Source of the DNA: Cellulomonas wangleii
Lineage (GTDB): Bacteria; Actinomycetota; Actinomycetes; Actinomycetales; Cellulomonadaceae
Length of the DNA: 64,000 nucleotides
NCBI RefSeq assembly: GCF_018388445.1
Contig: NZ_CP074405.1
Coordinates: forward strand, 2,790,001 to 2,854,000
Direction of reading: 5' to 3'
Each line of letters opens with the position of its first letter. The stretch's first letter is position 1. Made by a program: the position numbers and the translations under genes. The notes under the pieces were generated by a model. It made no database searches. It had not been told where the DNA came from and saw only the letters and a list, made by a program, of their open reading frames with translations. Positions 7,962 to 16,955 of the stretch are shown in pieces.

Positions 7962-9536
7962 TCAGCCGTCGACGACGGGCACGTCGGTGAGCCGGAAGGG
8001 CGCACGGCCGGCGACCTGCACGCCGGCGATGCTGCCGTGGAACCGGGGGGCGACGTCGACCGTGACGGTGTCGGTCCCGGGGTCGGGCCAGACCACGGTG
8101 ACCAGCCGCGTCTCGCCGGGGTCGATGCTGTTGACGATCCGGTCGGACAACGGCTCGCGCTCGTCGTCCTGCGGGTCGGTGCGGTAGTCGACGGGGTACA
8201 GGCGCGTGCCACCGGAGACGAGCGTGACGTTGGTGGGTGCGGTCTGCAGCTGCGGGTCGAACGACCCGCGCGAGTCCCACGCGCCGACCGAGAGGGAGCC
8301 CAGGGACAGGTCGGCGGCGCCGGTGTTCGTGACCTCGAGACCACCGACGACGTAGCGCCCGACCCGGCGGACCTGCTCGAGCCGCACGTCGAAGGCGTCG
8401 TCGCCGGCCACGGAGACGCCGGTCGGACCAGGGGCGACCGGGCCCTGGGGGTCCGGCAGCGACCCGACGGCCTCGACGACCTCCTCCGGCTCCGGCCCGC
8501 CCGAGGTCTCGAGCACCAGCTCCACGCGCCGGTTCAGGGCACGCTCGGCCTCACCGCTGCCCGCCACGGCCGGCTGCGTCTCCCCCCGCCCCTCGACGGC
8601 GACGTCGAATGCGGCCAGGTCCGCGAGCCCGGCCACGCGCGCCGCGACCGTCGCCGCGCGGCGCTGCGAGAGGTCGAGGTTGTACGCCTCGTCGCCCTGG
8701 TCGTCGGTGTGACCGACGACCGTGAGCCTGCCGCCGTCGTGCCCCGCGACCTGCGCGGCCGCGGCCTGCAGGACGCCGTCGGCGTCGGGGGCGAGCTGGT
8801 CGGAGTCGAACGCGAAGAGCACGTCTGACGACACCGCGACCTCGAGGCGCTCGGTGCTCTGCCGCGACCGCACCTGGCCGCCCAGCACCTCGGTGTACGC
8901 CTCGAGCGTGAACGCGTCCTGCTGGACCGGAGCCCCCTCGACCAGCTCGGACGGCGGGACGGTGAGCACGCCGGCGTGGTCGGCGCTGACGACCGGGACC
9001 CCGGGGACCCACCCGGCGGCGGGCAGCAGCACGTCGACCGTCGCCGCGTCGGGCACGGGGAACGCGACGTAGAGGATCACGACGTCGTCGCCGGCGGCCT
9101 CGTCGGCCGCGTCGGTCGCGGGCCCGCCCGGGGTGCCGTTGCGCGTCATGACGACCCTGTCGTCGTCGGTGCGCAGCGCCCGCGTCACGGTCCCGGCGTC
9201 CAGGTCGACCACCCGGACCCCGTTGGGGCCCGGGCTGCCGATGCTCTCGAACACGAAGGAGAACGCGGACATCAGCGTCGGGTACGTCGCGCTCGCCGCG
9301 AGCCTGAGCACCGCCGCGTCGTCGTGCACGGCCAGCGGCCCGACCTGGAGGTCGACGGTCTCACCGTCCAGCACGGTCTCGACGACGACCGGCTCGACCG
9401 GCTCGACCGGTGCAGCCGCGGTGGCGGTCGCGCTCGGGGTCCCCGCCGGCACCGGCACGGCGCCTCCCCCGGTGCAGGCGGTCAGTGCCACCACCGCACC
9501 GACGGCCACCGCCAGAGCGGTCCTGGTCCTGCTCAC
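7962..9536 (-). CDS. OmpA-domain lipoprotein with an extra C-terminal domain
   Basis: This 524-residue secreted protein starts with a lipobox signal peptide (ALAVAVGAVVALTAC) and a Thr/Ala/Pro linker. An N-terminal beta-rich region of about 220 residues precedes an OmpA-type peptidoglycan-binding domain: VLFAFDSDQLAPDADGVL, VVGHTDDQGDEAYNLDLSQRR and LNRRVELVLE. Unusually, about 150 further residues follow (RRVGRYVVGGLEVTNTGAAD to the end), with the look of a beta-sandwich. It resembles the OmpA protein of the pilus region at 27846, for example in AAGDDVVILYVAFPVPDAAT against LPVIYAVFPELPAGTGTVDV. GTG at 9536 has GGGAG upstream; GTG at 9572 is the alternative. Confidence 0.85.
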   Translation of the reverse strand: MSRTRTALAVAVGAVVALTACTGGGAVPVPAGTPSATATAAAPVEPVEPVVVETVLDGETVDLQVGPLAVHDDAAVLRLAASATYPTLMSAFSFVFESIGSPGPNGVRVVDLDAGTVTRALRTDDDRVVMTRNGTPGGPATDAADEAAGDDVVILYVAFPVPDAATVDVLLPAAGWVPGVPVVSADHAGVLTVPPSELVEGAPVQQDAFTLEAYTEVLGGQVRSRQSTERLEVAVSSDVLFAFDSDQLAPDADGVLQAAAAQVAGHDGGRLTVVGHTDDQGDEAYNLDLSQRRAATVAARVAGLADLAAFDVAVEGRGETQPAVAGSGEAERALNRRVELVLETSGGPEPEEVVEAVGSLPDPQGPVAPGPTGVSVAGDDAFDVRLEQVRRVGRYVVGGLEVTNTGAADLSLGSLSVGAWDSRGSFDPQLQTAPTNVTLVSGGTRLYPVDYRTDPQDDEREPLSDRIVNSIDPGETRLVTVVWPDPGTDTVTVDVAPRFHGSIAGVQVAGRAPFRLTDVPVVDG

Positions 9537-9622
9537 GCGCGTGCTCCCGTCCTCGGCGTCCCGGCGGGACACGGTAGCGGACGGCGCGCACCTGCCCGCC
9601 CGGGACGGGCACGGGCCACCCG

Positions 9623-12196
9623 TCAGAGCTTGGTGACCGGGGAGTACCGCAGCAGCAGCCGCTTCTCGCCGTTCGAGCCGAAGTCGATCTTCGCGACGGC
9701 GTTCTGCCCGGCGCCCTCGAGCGCGACCACCGTGCCCAGCCCGTAGGAGTCGTGCGTGACCTTGTCGCCGACGGCGAGGTCCGGGACGGAGGCCCGCGGC
9801 GTCGCCGAGCCGAACGACGCACCCGTGCGGGGCAGCGGCTCGCGCTTCTCGCTGCGCACCGGGCCGCTGCTCGACCCCGACGAGCCGCGCTCACCCCACG
9901 AGGACGCGCCGCGCGACCCGCCGCCGGAGCCGAAGCCCGAGCCCCACCCGCCGCGCAGCCGCGACGTCGAGGACTCCCGGCGCCGCCAGTCGACGAGGTC
10001 CTCGGGGATGTCGTCGAGGAACCGGCTGGGCGGGAACTCGTTGGGCACGCCCCACGCGGTGCGCACCGCGGCGCGCGACACGTACAGCCGCTGCCGGGCA
10101 CGCGTCAGCCCGACGTACGCCAGGCGCCGCTCCTCCGCGAGCTGGTCCGGGTCGGCCAGCGACCGCATGTGCGGGAACGTGCCGTCCTCCATGCCGGTGA
10201 GGAAGACGACGGGGAACTCGAGGCCCTTGGCGGTGTGCAGCGTCATGAGCGTCACCACGCCGGCGTCGCGCGCGGCTGCGGCGGTGGCCTCGTCGTCGAC
10301 GCCGTCCGGCACGGGGATCTGGTCGGAGTCCGCCACGAGGGACACGCGCTCGAGGAAGTCCGTGAGGTCGCCCTCGGGGTCGGACTCCTCGAACTCCGCG
10401 GCCACGGCGTGCAGCTCCGCGAGGTTGTCGACGCGCGAGCCGTCCTGCGGGTCATCGCTGCCGCGCAGGGTCGTCAGGTAGCCGCTGCGGTCGAGCGCGG
10501 CCCCCAGCACCTGCGCGGGGCCGGCGCCGGACGCGGCGAGGTCGCGCAGCTCGTCGAGCATCGCGGCGAACGCGCGCAGCCCGGTCAGGGCGCGGGTGCC
10601 CAGGCCCGGCACCTCGTCGAGTCGTGCCAGCGCAGCACCGAACGAGATGCGCTCCCGCTCGGCGAACGCCGCGACCATCGCCTCCGAGCGCTCCCCCAGC
10701 CCACGCTTGGGCTCGTTGAGGATGCGGCGGGTGCTGACGTCGTCGTCGGGGTTGGCCACGGCGCGCAGGTAGGCGATCGCGTCCTTGATCTCCTTGCGCT
10801 CGTAGAAGCGCGTGCCGCCGACGACCTTGTACGGCAGGCCGACGCGGACCAGCACCTCCTCGAGGGCACGCGACTGCGCGTTCGCCCGGTAGAAGATCGC
10901 CACGTCGCCGGGGCGCACACCCTCGGTGTCGCCCAAGCGGTCGATCTCCTCGGCGACGAACCGCGCCTCCTCGTGCTCAGTGTCCGCGACGTACGCGACG
11001 ATCTGCGGCCCGGCGCCCGAGTCGGTCCACAGGCGCTTGGCCTGCCGGCCGGAGTTCTTGCTGATGACCGCGTTGGCGGCCGACAGGATCGTCTGCGTCG
11101 AGCGGTAGTTCTGCTCGAGCAGGATCGTCGTGGCGTCCGGGTAGTCCTCCTCGAACTCCATGATGTTGCGGATCGAGGCGCCGCGGAACGCGTAGATCGA
11201 CTGGTCCGCGTCGCCGACGACCGTCAGCTCGCCGCGCTCGACGCCGCCCTCGGCCGGCGCGCCCACGCCCGCGAGCTCGCGCACCAGGACGTACTGCGCG
11301 TGGTTGGTGTCCTGGTACTCGTCGACCAGGATGTGCCGGAACCGGCGCCGGTAGTGCTCGGCCACCTGCGGGAACGCCTGCAGCAGGTGCACGGTGCGCA
11401 TGATGAGGTCGTCGAAGTCCAGGGCGTTGGCCTGCTGCAGCCGCTGCTGGTACCGCGTGTAGACCTGCGCGAGGACGGTGTCGAACTCGTCCGCGCGGCC
11501 ACCGCCGTTGCTCGCGGCGAACGCGTCGGGGTCGACCAGCTCGTCCTTGAGCGCGGAGATCTTGTGGCCCAGCGCCTTCGCCGGGTACCTCTTCGGGTCG
11601 AGCTCCAGCTCACGTGCCACGAGCGTGAGCAGGCGCTGGGAGTCGGCCTGGTCGTAGATCGAGAAGCTCGTACGCAGCCCCAGCGTCGCGGCCTCGCGAC
11701 GCAGGATCCGCACGCACGCCGAGTGGAACGTCGAGACCCACATGCGCTGCGCGGACGGCCCGACCAGGTGCTCGACGCGCTCGCGCATCTCGGCCGCGGC
11801 CTTGTTGGTGAAGGTGATCGCGAGGATCTCCCCCGCCCGCGCCCGGTGGGTCGCGAGCAGGTGCGCGATGCGGTGCGTGAGCACGCGCGTCTTGCCCGAG
11901 CCGGCGCCGGCGACGATGAGCAGCGGGCCACCCGCGTGCAGCACGGCGGCGCGCTGCTGCGGGTTGAGGCCGTCGAGCAGCGCGGCGGCGCGCTGCTCGT
12001 CGACGGCGGCGTCGTGCCGCGCCGCGGCGTTCAGGCGGGCCCGGTCGTCCTCGGCGGCGGGGTCCCGCTCGTCGTCCCGCGGGGGGACGACCAGCGGCAG
12101 ACCGGACGACTCACCGGCGTGCGAGCGCGCGACGGCGGCGCGCGCGGCCGGGGCTCCGGGGACGGGCAGGGCGAGGCTCTCGAACAACGACGTCAT
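9623..12196 (-). CDS. pcrA: ATP-dependent DNA helicase PcrA (UvrD/Rep family)
   Basis: PcrA is a superfamily 1A 3'-5' helicase for DNA repair, replication restart and removal of RecA. The 857-residue protein has LNPQQRAAV and Walker A IVAGAGSGKTRVL near residues 78-105, ITFTNKAAAEMRERV, VDEYQDTNHAQY, GDADQSIYAFRGA, LEQNYRSTQTIL, VTLMTLHTAKGLEFPVVFL and EERRLAYVGLTRARQRLY. It ends with the usual PcrA tail, KVTHDSYGLGTVV to LLLRYSPVTKL. A Gly/Ser-rich, disordered linker precedes the tail. The ATG at 12196 has GGGAGG six bases upstream. Confidence 0.97.
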   Translation of the reverse strand: MTSLFESLALPVPGAPAARAAVARSHAGESSGLPLVVPPRDDERDPAAEDDRARLNAAARHDAAVDEQRAAALLDGLNPQQRAAVLHAGGPLLIVAGAGSGKTRVLTHRIAHLLATHRARAGEILAITFTNKAAAEMRERVEHLVGPSAQRMWVSTFHSACVRILRREAATLGLRTSFSIYDQADSQRLLTLVARELELDPKRYPAKALGHKISALKDELVDPDAFAASNGGGRADEFDTVLAQVYTRYQQRLQQANALDFDDLIMRTVHLLQAFPQVAEHYRRRFRHILVDEYQDTNHAQYVLVRELAGVGAPAEGGVERGELTVVGDADQSIYAFRGASIRNIMEFEEDYPDATTILLEQNYRSTQTILSAANAVISKNSGRQAKRLWTDSGAGPQIVAYVADTEHEEARFVAEEIDRLGDTEGVRPGDVAIFYRANAQSRALEEVLVRVGLPYKVVGGTRFYERKEIKDAIAYLRAVANPDDDVSTRRILNEPKRGLGERSEAMVAAFAERERISFGAALARLDEVPGLGTRALTGLRAFAAMLDELRDLAASGAGPAQVLGAALDRSGYLTTLRGSDDPQDGSRVDNLAELHAVAAEFEESDPEGDLTDFLERVSLVADSDQIPVPDGVDDEATAAAARDAGVVTLMTLHTAKGLEFPVVFLTGMEDGTFPHMRSLADPDQLAEERRLAYVGLTRARQRLYVSRAAVRTAWGVPNEFPPSRFLDDIPEDLVDWRRRESSTSRLRGGWGSGFGSGGGSRGASSWGERGSSGSSSGPVRSEKREPLPRTGASFGSATPRASVPDLAVGDKVTHDSYGLGTVVALEGAGQNAVAKIDFGSNGEKRLLLRYSPVTKL

Positions 12197-12253
12197 GGCA
12201 CCTCCCAGCCTAGGCGCCACCGCCGACATCCCCGCCCCGCGACGTGGGGCGCG

Positions 12254-12601
12254 TCAGCGCCAGAGGACGGCGATCGCGACGTTGAGGGCCGTCAGGCCCA
12301 CGATCCCCCCGAGGTACCCGCGCGTGACGAGCTCGGGGCGGCGGCGACCGACGACGATCATCGCCGTCACCGCGAGCGCGACGACGAGCTTGACCGCGAT
12401 CTTCGCGTTGTCGGGCTCGTGGCCCGCGACGCCCGACGACGCGAGCCCGACCAGCAGGATGCCGGTGACCAGCGCGGTGAGCACCCCGTGGAAGGCGCCC
12501 GGGTTCAGGGTCACGCCCTTCATCCCCGCGAGCACGCCGCCGAACACCATCGCCCACCCGAGCAGGTGGAGCACCACAAGAATCCCGTACACCGTGTCCA
12601 T
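12254..12601 (-). CDS. small four-helix integral membrane protein
   Basis: The 115-residue protein is nearly all membrane: segments at about residues 3-24 (YGILVVLHLLGWAMVFGGVL), 38-56, 70-88 and 97-114. GHEPDNAKIAVKLVV lies in a loop, and a basic RRRPE turn follows the third helix. Similar actinobacterial proteins are annotated only as membrane proteins; I do not recognise a function. The ATG at 12601 is preceded, 16 bases upstream, by a perfect inverted repeat (12617-12637), so the gene may be directly repressed. It lies 57 bases upstream of pcrA on the same strand and could be cotranscribed with it. Confidence 0.75.
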   Translation of the reverse strand: MDTVYGILVVLHLLGWAMVFGGVLAGMKGVTLNPGAFHGVLTALVTGILLVGLASSGVAGHEPDNAKIAVKLVVALAVTAMIVVGRRRPELVTRGYLGGIVGLTALNVAIAVLWR

Positions 12602-12616
12602 GGCCCCATGGTAGGC

Positions 12617-12637
12617 GATCTGACGTCGTGTCAGATC
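12617..12637. promoter_or_regulatory. perfect inverted repeat, candidate operator
   Basis: GATCTGAC and GTCAGATC are perfect 8-bp arms around GTCGT. The site lies 16 bases upstream of the small membrane protein's ATG and about 90 bases upstream of the divergent HIT-like gene. Length and symmetry suit a dimeric repressor such as TetR or ArsR type. No such regulator gene adjoins it. Confidence 0.55.
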
Positions 12638-12724
12638 ACCTCCCGGGACGGGTCCGCCCTGCGCGTCCGTCCCGGCCGGTAGCCTCACGCGCACACGCAC
12701 ACCGACGCGCGCGGAGGAACCCGG

Positions 12725-13342
12725 ATGACCGACCTGCAACGCCACCCGGCCGCGGCGCTCGACGTCCCGGCCCTGGTCGCCCGCGCACGCGCCGCCGCGG
12801 GTCCCGACGGCCGCCTGCCCGTCGGCGACGTCGTCACCTGGGACACCTTCCCGTTCGAGGCGGACGGCGTGTGGCTGCGCGAGCTCGACGACCCGGTGGT
12901 CCCCGAGCCGCCGCGGCACGACGAGGACGCGCAGACCTGCTCGCGCTGCGCCCGCCCCGACGAGCGCTTCGCCTGGACGGACGACGCGTGGCGGCTCAGC
13001 GCACCCGACACGGTCAGCGTCCCGTCGGTGATCCTCGACCGACGCGCGCACGGCGACCTGGGCGACCTCGACGACGAGGCCGCCGCCGATCTCGGTCGGA
13101 TGATCGTCCGCGTGGAGCGCGCGCTGGCCGCCGTGCCGGGCGTCGGGCGGGTGCACGTGCAGCGCTGGGGTGACGGCAACGGGCACCTGCACGTGTTCTT
13201 CTCCGCACGCCCCGAGGGCATGCTCCAGCTGCGCGGTCTCGTCATGCCGCTGTGGACGCTCCACCTGCCGGCGCTGCCCGACGACGAGTGGGCCGCGATC
13301 GTGGCGTCCGTCGTCGCACGGCTCGACGCCGGGCGCGCCTGA
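12725..13342 (+). CDS. HIT-like superfamily protein
   Basis: The 205-residue soluble protein contains CSRCARPDERFAWTDDAWRL in the middle, with a CxxC pair that could bind zinc. Near residue 140, GVGRVHVQRWGDGNGHLHVFF is the HIT-like signature H-x-H with flanking hydrophobics, as in GalT/HIT nucleotide hydrolases or transferases. The family pattern is recognisable, but the second and third catalytic histidines are not in the strict HxHxH form, so the activity is uncertain. The ATG at 12725 follows GGAGGAACCCGG. It converges with the response regulator gene, leaving 31 bases. Confidence 0.65.
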   Translation: MTDLQRHPAAALDVPALVARARAAAGPDGRLPVGDVVTWDTFPFEADGVWLRELDDPVVPEPPRHDEDAQTCSRCARPDERFAWTDDAWRLSAPDTVSVPSVILDRRAHGDLGDLDDEAAADLGRMIVRVERALAAVPGVGRVHVQRWGDGNGHLHVFFSARPEGMLQLRGLVMPLWTLHLPALPDDEWAAIVASVVARLDAGRA

Positions 13343-13373
13343 GGTCCACCTCGGGAGGCGGGCGGCGCGCGAC

Positions 13374-14027
13374 TCAGAGCAGCCGGCGCGCCGCCGCCCA
13401 CCGGGTCAGCTCGTTGCGGTTCGACAGCTGCAGCTTGCGCAGCACCGCCGAGACGTGCGTCTCCACCGTCTTGACCGAGATGAACAGCTCGCCGGCGACC
13501 TCGCGGTACGTGTACCCGCGGGCGATGAGCCGCATGACCTCGCGCTCGCGCGCCGAGAGCCGGTCGAGCTCGTCGTCACCCGTGGCGATGTCACCCGCCG
13601 CCGCACCGAAGGCGTCGAGCACGAACCCGGCCAGGCGCGGGGAGAACACCGCGTCCCCGCCGGCCACCCGCACGACCGCGTCGGACAGCGCCTGCGGGTC
13701 GATGTTCTTGGTGACGTAGCCGCGCGCGCCCACGCGGATGACCGCGACGACGTCCTCCGCCGCGTCCGACACGGACAGCGCGAGGAAGCGCGTGCCCGGC
13801 ACGTCGACGCACCGCCGCACGACCTCCGCACCGCCACCCCCGTCGCCGCCCGGCAGGTGGACGTCGAGCAGCACCACGGGCGGGCGCAGGTCGTGCACCA
13901 CCTGCACGGCGGAGTCCACGTCGGCCGCCTCGCCCACCACGTGCACCCGGGCGTCGAGCGACGCCTTCACGCCCGCACGGAACATGTGGTGGTCGTCGAC
14001 CAGCACCACGTCGACCGGTTCGCTCAC
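13374..14027 (-). CDS. NarL/LuxR-family response regulator of the PspC cluster
   Basis: The 217-residue protein has an N-terminal receiver domain (VDVVLVDDHHMFRAGVKASL, phosphoacceptor Asp in VVLLDVHLPGGDG, switch residues in LALSVSD and the conserved Lys in YVTKNIDPQ). Its C-terminal LuxR-type HTH is LSAREREVMRLIARGYTYRE with SVKTVETHVSAVLRKL. The start GTG (14027) overlaps the stop of the sensor kinase by 4 bases, so the two are translationally coupled partners. Likely targets are the divergent PspC genes; this is inference from position. Confidence 0.93.
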   Translation of the reverse strand: MSEPVDVVLVDDHHMFRAGVKASLDARVHVVGEAADVDSAVQVVHDLRPPVVLLDVHLPGGDGGGGAEVVRRCVDVPGTRFLALSVSDAAEDVVAVIRVGARGYVTKNIDPQALSDAVVRVAGGDAVFSPRLAGFVLDAFGAAAGDIATGDDELDRLSAREREVMRLIARGYTYREVAGELFISVKTVETHVSAVLRKLQLSNRNELTRWAAARRLL

Positions 14028-15346
14028 GCCTCGTCCTCCTCGTCCTCGCCCCTGCTGGACCCGCCGCCACCCACGGGCATGCACAGGTGCACCTCGGTGC
14101 CCCGTGCCGGGCTGCTGGTCACGCGTGCGGTGCCGCCGCGGCGCCGCACCCGCCCCATGATCGACTCCCGGACGCCGAACCTGTCGGCCCCGACGTCCTC
14201 CGGGTCGAAGCCGTCGCCGCGGTCGCGCACGAACACCTCGACCGCGTCCGGCCCGACCTCGAGGTACAGCGAGACGGGCGGCCGCCCGTGCACCACCGCG
14301 TTCACCAGCGCCTCGCGCGTGGCCTGCAGCAGCGCCAGGGTGTCCGGGTCCGGCACGCGGTCCCCCACGACGACCACGTCGACCGCCACGGGCTCCCCGC
14401 TCGGGCCGGACCGCGAGTCCTCGACCTCGGCCACGACGGCACGCAGCGCCCCGACCAGCGACGTCCCGGGCTCGTGACGGTCGTCGTACAGCCACTCGCG
14501 CAGCTCGCGCTCCTGCGCACGGGCCATGCGGGCCACCTCCGCCGGCTCGTCCGCCCGCGCGCGGATGAGCGCGAGGGTCTGCAGCACCGAGTCGTGCAGG
14601 TGCGCGGCGATGTCGGCCCGCTCCGCCTCACGTGCCCGCGCGGCCCGCTCGTCGCCCAGCTCGCGCACCAGCCGCACCCACCAGGGCGCCATGACCAGCC
14701 CCACACCCAGCAGCACCGCGAGCGCGGCCACGCCGGACTGCAGCAGCAGCACCGGCTCGACGCCCTGCCCCACGGCCTGCCCCGCGACGAGCAGGACTCC
14801 GGCCGCCGCGAGCAGCCCGCCGCCGATCAGCCGCAGCACGCTGATCCGACGCCCGTCCGGGCGCTCCCGCTGCACGGCGTCGAGCTGGCTCCAGGCGAGC
14901 GCGACGCCGACCAGCACGACGAGCACGGGCAGGGCCCACGCCGCGTCGATGTCGGCGCCGAGCCGCATCGCCACCATCACGGCGGCGGCGAGGACCAGCA
15001 GCGCGCCGAGCGCGAGCTCCGCCCACGGCACACGACGGCCGTCGGAGCGCAGGGGCTGCCGTCGCGCCAGGCGCTGCAGCGCGCTCGGACGCGCCGCGGC
15101 GGCCACCGCGGCCGGGTCACCCTCGGGCACCGTGATCCACCAGAAGACGTAGGCCGCCAGGCCGGCACCGGCCGCCGGGACGAGCGCGACGAGGGTGATG
15201 CGCACCAGCGCGACGGGCACGTCGAGGTGCGCGGCCAGCCCGGTCGCGACGCCGGCGAACCACCGGCCCTGCTCCGGGCGGCGCAGGGGCAGACGGACGC
15301 GCGCGGGCGCGGCGGTCTGCGGCGGGGCGCCGGGTGGAGGGGTCAC
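14024..15346 (-). CDS. PspC-domain sensor histidine kinase
   Basis: The 440-residue membrane protein fuses a PspC domain (LRRPEQGRWFAGVATGLAAHLDVP... near residues 22-75, with a hydrophobic helix) to more membrane helices (about residues 105-220) and a HisKA_3 kinase core. The phosphorylated histidine lies in AHLHDSVLQTLALIRARAD. ALVNAVVHG supplies the N box and FVRDRGDGFDPEDVG the G1 box. The kinase phosphorylates the overlapping response regulator. PspC-kinase fusions are a known actinobacterial envelope-stress arrangement. GTG at 15346 faces the divergent PspC gene across 148 bases. Confidence 0.93.
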   Translation of the reverse strand: MTPPPGAPPQTAAPARVRLPLRRPEQGRWFAGVATGLAAHLDVPVALVRITLVALVPAAGAGLAAYVFWWITVPEGDPAAVAAAARPSALQRLARRQPLRSDGRRVPWAELALGALLVLAAAVMVAMRLGADIDAAWALPVLVVLVGVALAWSQLDAVQRERPDGRRISVLRLIGGGLLAAAGVLLVAGQAVGQGVEPVLLLQSGVAALAVLLGVGLVMAPWWVRLVRELGDERAARAREAERADIAAHLHDSVLQTLALIRARADEPAEVARMARAQERELREWLYDDRHEPGTSLVGALRAVVAEVEDSRSGPSGEPVAVDVVVVGDRVPDPDTLALLQATREALVNAVVHGRPPVSLYLEVGPDAVEVFVRDRGDGFDPEDVGADRFGVRESIMGRVRRRGGTARVTSSPARGTEVHLCMPVGGGGSSRGEDEEDEA

Positions 15347-15494
15347 GCCCCGATCGTCACACGTCCGCGCACCTCACGGACCCATCCGCGCGCAGGATCA
15401 GGGGTGGCCGCGACGAATCCGGGGTCCGGGCCAGGGTCGGGTCAGGGACGGTCCCCGATGCGGCGGCACGGGACGGCGCGGCAGGCTCGGTGCC

Positions 15495-16955
15495 ATGGAC
15501 ACGCAGACTCCCGCCGGCGGCGACGCCGGCACGCCGGGCCCGGCGCCCGGACCAGGTACCGGACCGCACCACGGACCGACACACCCGCCCGCGCACCAGG
15601 GCTTCTGGGCCGGGGTCCGCCGCACGGGCCTGCGCCGTTCCGACGAGCGCTGGCTCGGCGGCGTCGCCGGCGGACTGGCCGAGCGGGTCGGCGTCGACCC
15701 GCTGGTGGTGCGCGGCCTGTTCGCGGTCACGTTCCTCGTCGGCGGCCTGGGCCTGGTCCTGTACGGGGTGGCCTGGGCGCTGCTCCCGGACGACCGCGAC
15801 GACCGCATCCTGCTGGAGCGGATGGGCGCCGGCGACGCGGACGGCGCTCTGCTCGGGGCCCTCGCGTTCGTCGTCGTCGGCTTCGCCCGCGGCGACGGCT
15901 GGTGGTGGTTCTGGGACGGCGGCAGCGCGCTCGGCGGTGCCGTGTGGCTCGCGTTCGTCGTCGGGCTGACAGCCCTCGTGGTCACGGCGGTGCAGCGCCA
16001 CCAGCGCGGCACGGCACCCTGGCAGCACGGCGACGGGCGGCCGGGCTGGCCCGTCCCGCCCGCGGGAGCCCCGTCCACCCCGCCGGGCGCCGCGCCCTAC
16101 GGCACACCCACCGGCACAGCGGCAGCGGGCACACCGGCCGCGGCCGCGTGGGCGCAGACCTCGACGGCACCCCTGCCGACGAACTCCCCGCAGGACGGCG
16201 CGCAGTGCGCACCCGTCCCCCCGTACGCCGTCGCGGGCCACCGCCCGCCGGGCCCCCCGTTCGCGGGCGGTCCGCCGGTCGTCCCGCGTCCCCCGCAGCG
16301 CGGTGCGGACGGTGCGACGGTCGGCGCGGTCGTCGGCCTGAGCGTGGTCGGCCTGGGGGTCCTGCTGCTGGCCGAGCGGATCGGCGCCTTCGACGGGCCC
16401 GTCTGGCTCACCGCCGGGGGCATCGCCCTGGTGCTCGCCGGGCTGGGCATCGTCTCGCTGGCGGCGCGCGGCCGCAGCAGCGGCTTCATCGGCTTCCTCG
16501 CCGTCGTCGGCCTGCTGGTGGCGGTCCCTGCGGCCCTGGCGCAGCAGTCCGACTGGGCCGACGTCGCCCGCGGCTGGGAGAACCGGGGACGCGACGTCAC
16601 GGTGACCAGCCGGGCGGTCGCGGCGAACGGGTTCGAGCTGAACGCCGGACGCTCCCGCATCGACCTCACGGCCGTCCCGATCGACCCCGACGAGGTGCTG
16701 CGGGTGCCGATCAACGTGGGCACCGGGCAGCTGACCGTGATCGTGCCCCGGGACGCCGCCGTGCGGGCCCACGTCGACCACGCCATCGGGTCGGTGCGCT
16801 GGGAGATGGACGACGACATGCACGAGCAGAGCGGCGTCGGGCTCGGCGACCTCCTGTACGAGGACGACGACGCGGCCGCGGGCTCGCCGGACCTGGTGCT
16901 CGACATCGACGGAGGGGTCGGGCAGATCCGCATCATCGACGAGGGGAACGCATGA
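15495..16955 (+). CDS. PspC-domain membrane protein with LiaF-like C-terminal domain
   Basis: The 486-residue protein begins with a Pro/Gly-rich tail and then a PspC domain at about residues 45-100 (LRRSDERWLGGVAGGLAERVG, FLVGGLGLVLYGVAWALLP). Two more hydrophobic segments and a long Pro/Thr/Ala linker follow. Further membrane helices sit near residues 280-345. The C-terminal 150 residues look like the beta-helical LiaF/DUF2154 domain of envelope-stress proteins (NAGRSRIDLTAVPIDPDEVL, INVGTGQLTVIVPRDAAV, DIDGGVGQIRII). The role is probably cell-envelope stress sensing with the divergent kinase. The stop overlaps the next start (ATGA). Confidence 0.88.
   Translation: MDTQTPAGGDAGTPGPAPGPGTGPHHGPTHPPAHQGFWAGVRRTGLRRSDERWLGGVAGGLAERVGVDPLVVRGLFAVTFLVGGLGLVLYGVAWALLPDDRDDRILLERMGAGDADGALLGALAFVVVGFARGDGWWWFWDGGSALGGAVWLAFVVGLTALVVTAVQRHQRGTAPWQHGDGRPGWPVPPAGAPSTPPGAAPYGTPTGTAAAGTPAAAAWAQTSTAPLPTNSPQDGAQCAPVPPYAVAGHRPPGPPFAGGPPVVPRPPQRGADGATVGAVVGLSVVGLGVLLLAERIGAFDGPVWLTAGGIALVLAGLGIVSLAARGRSSGFIGFLAVVGLLVAVPAALAQQSDWADVARGWENRGRDVTVTSRAVAANGFELNAGRSRIDLTAVPIDPDEVLRVPINVGTGQLTVIVPRDAAVRAHVDHAIGSVRWEMDDDMHEQSGVGLGDLLYEDDDAAAGSPDLVLDIDGGVGQIRIIDEGNA

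Noticed and set aside
9752..12682. A 976-codon plus-strand open frame
   Set aside because: It is antisense to the full-length PcrA gene and has shadow composition with no family motif.
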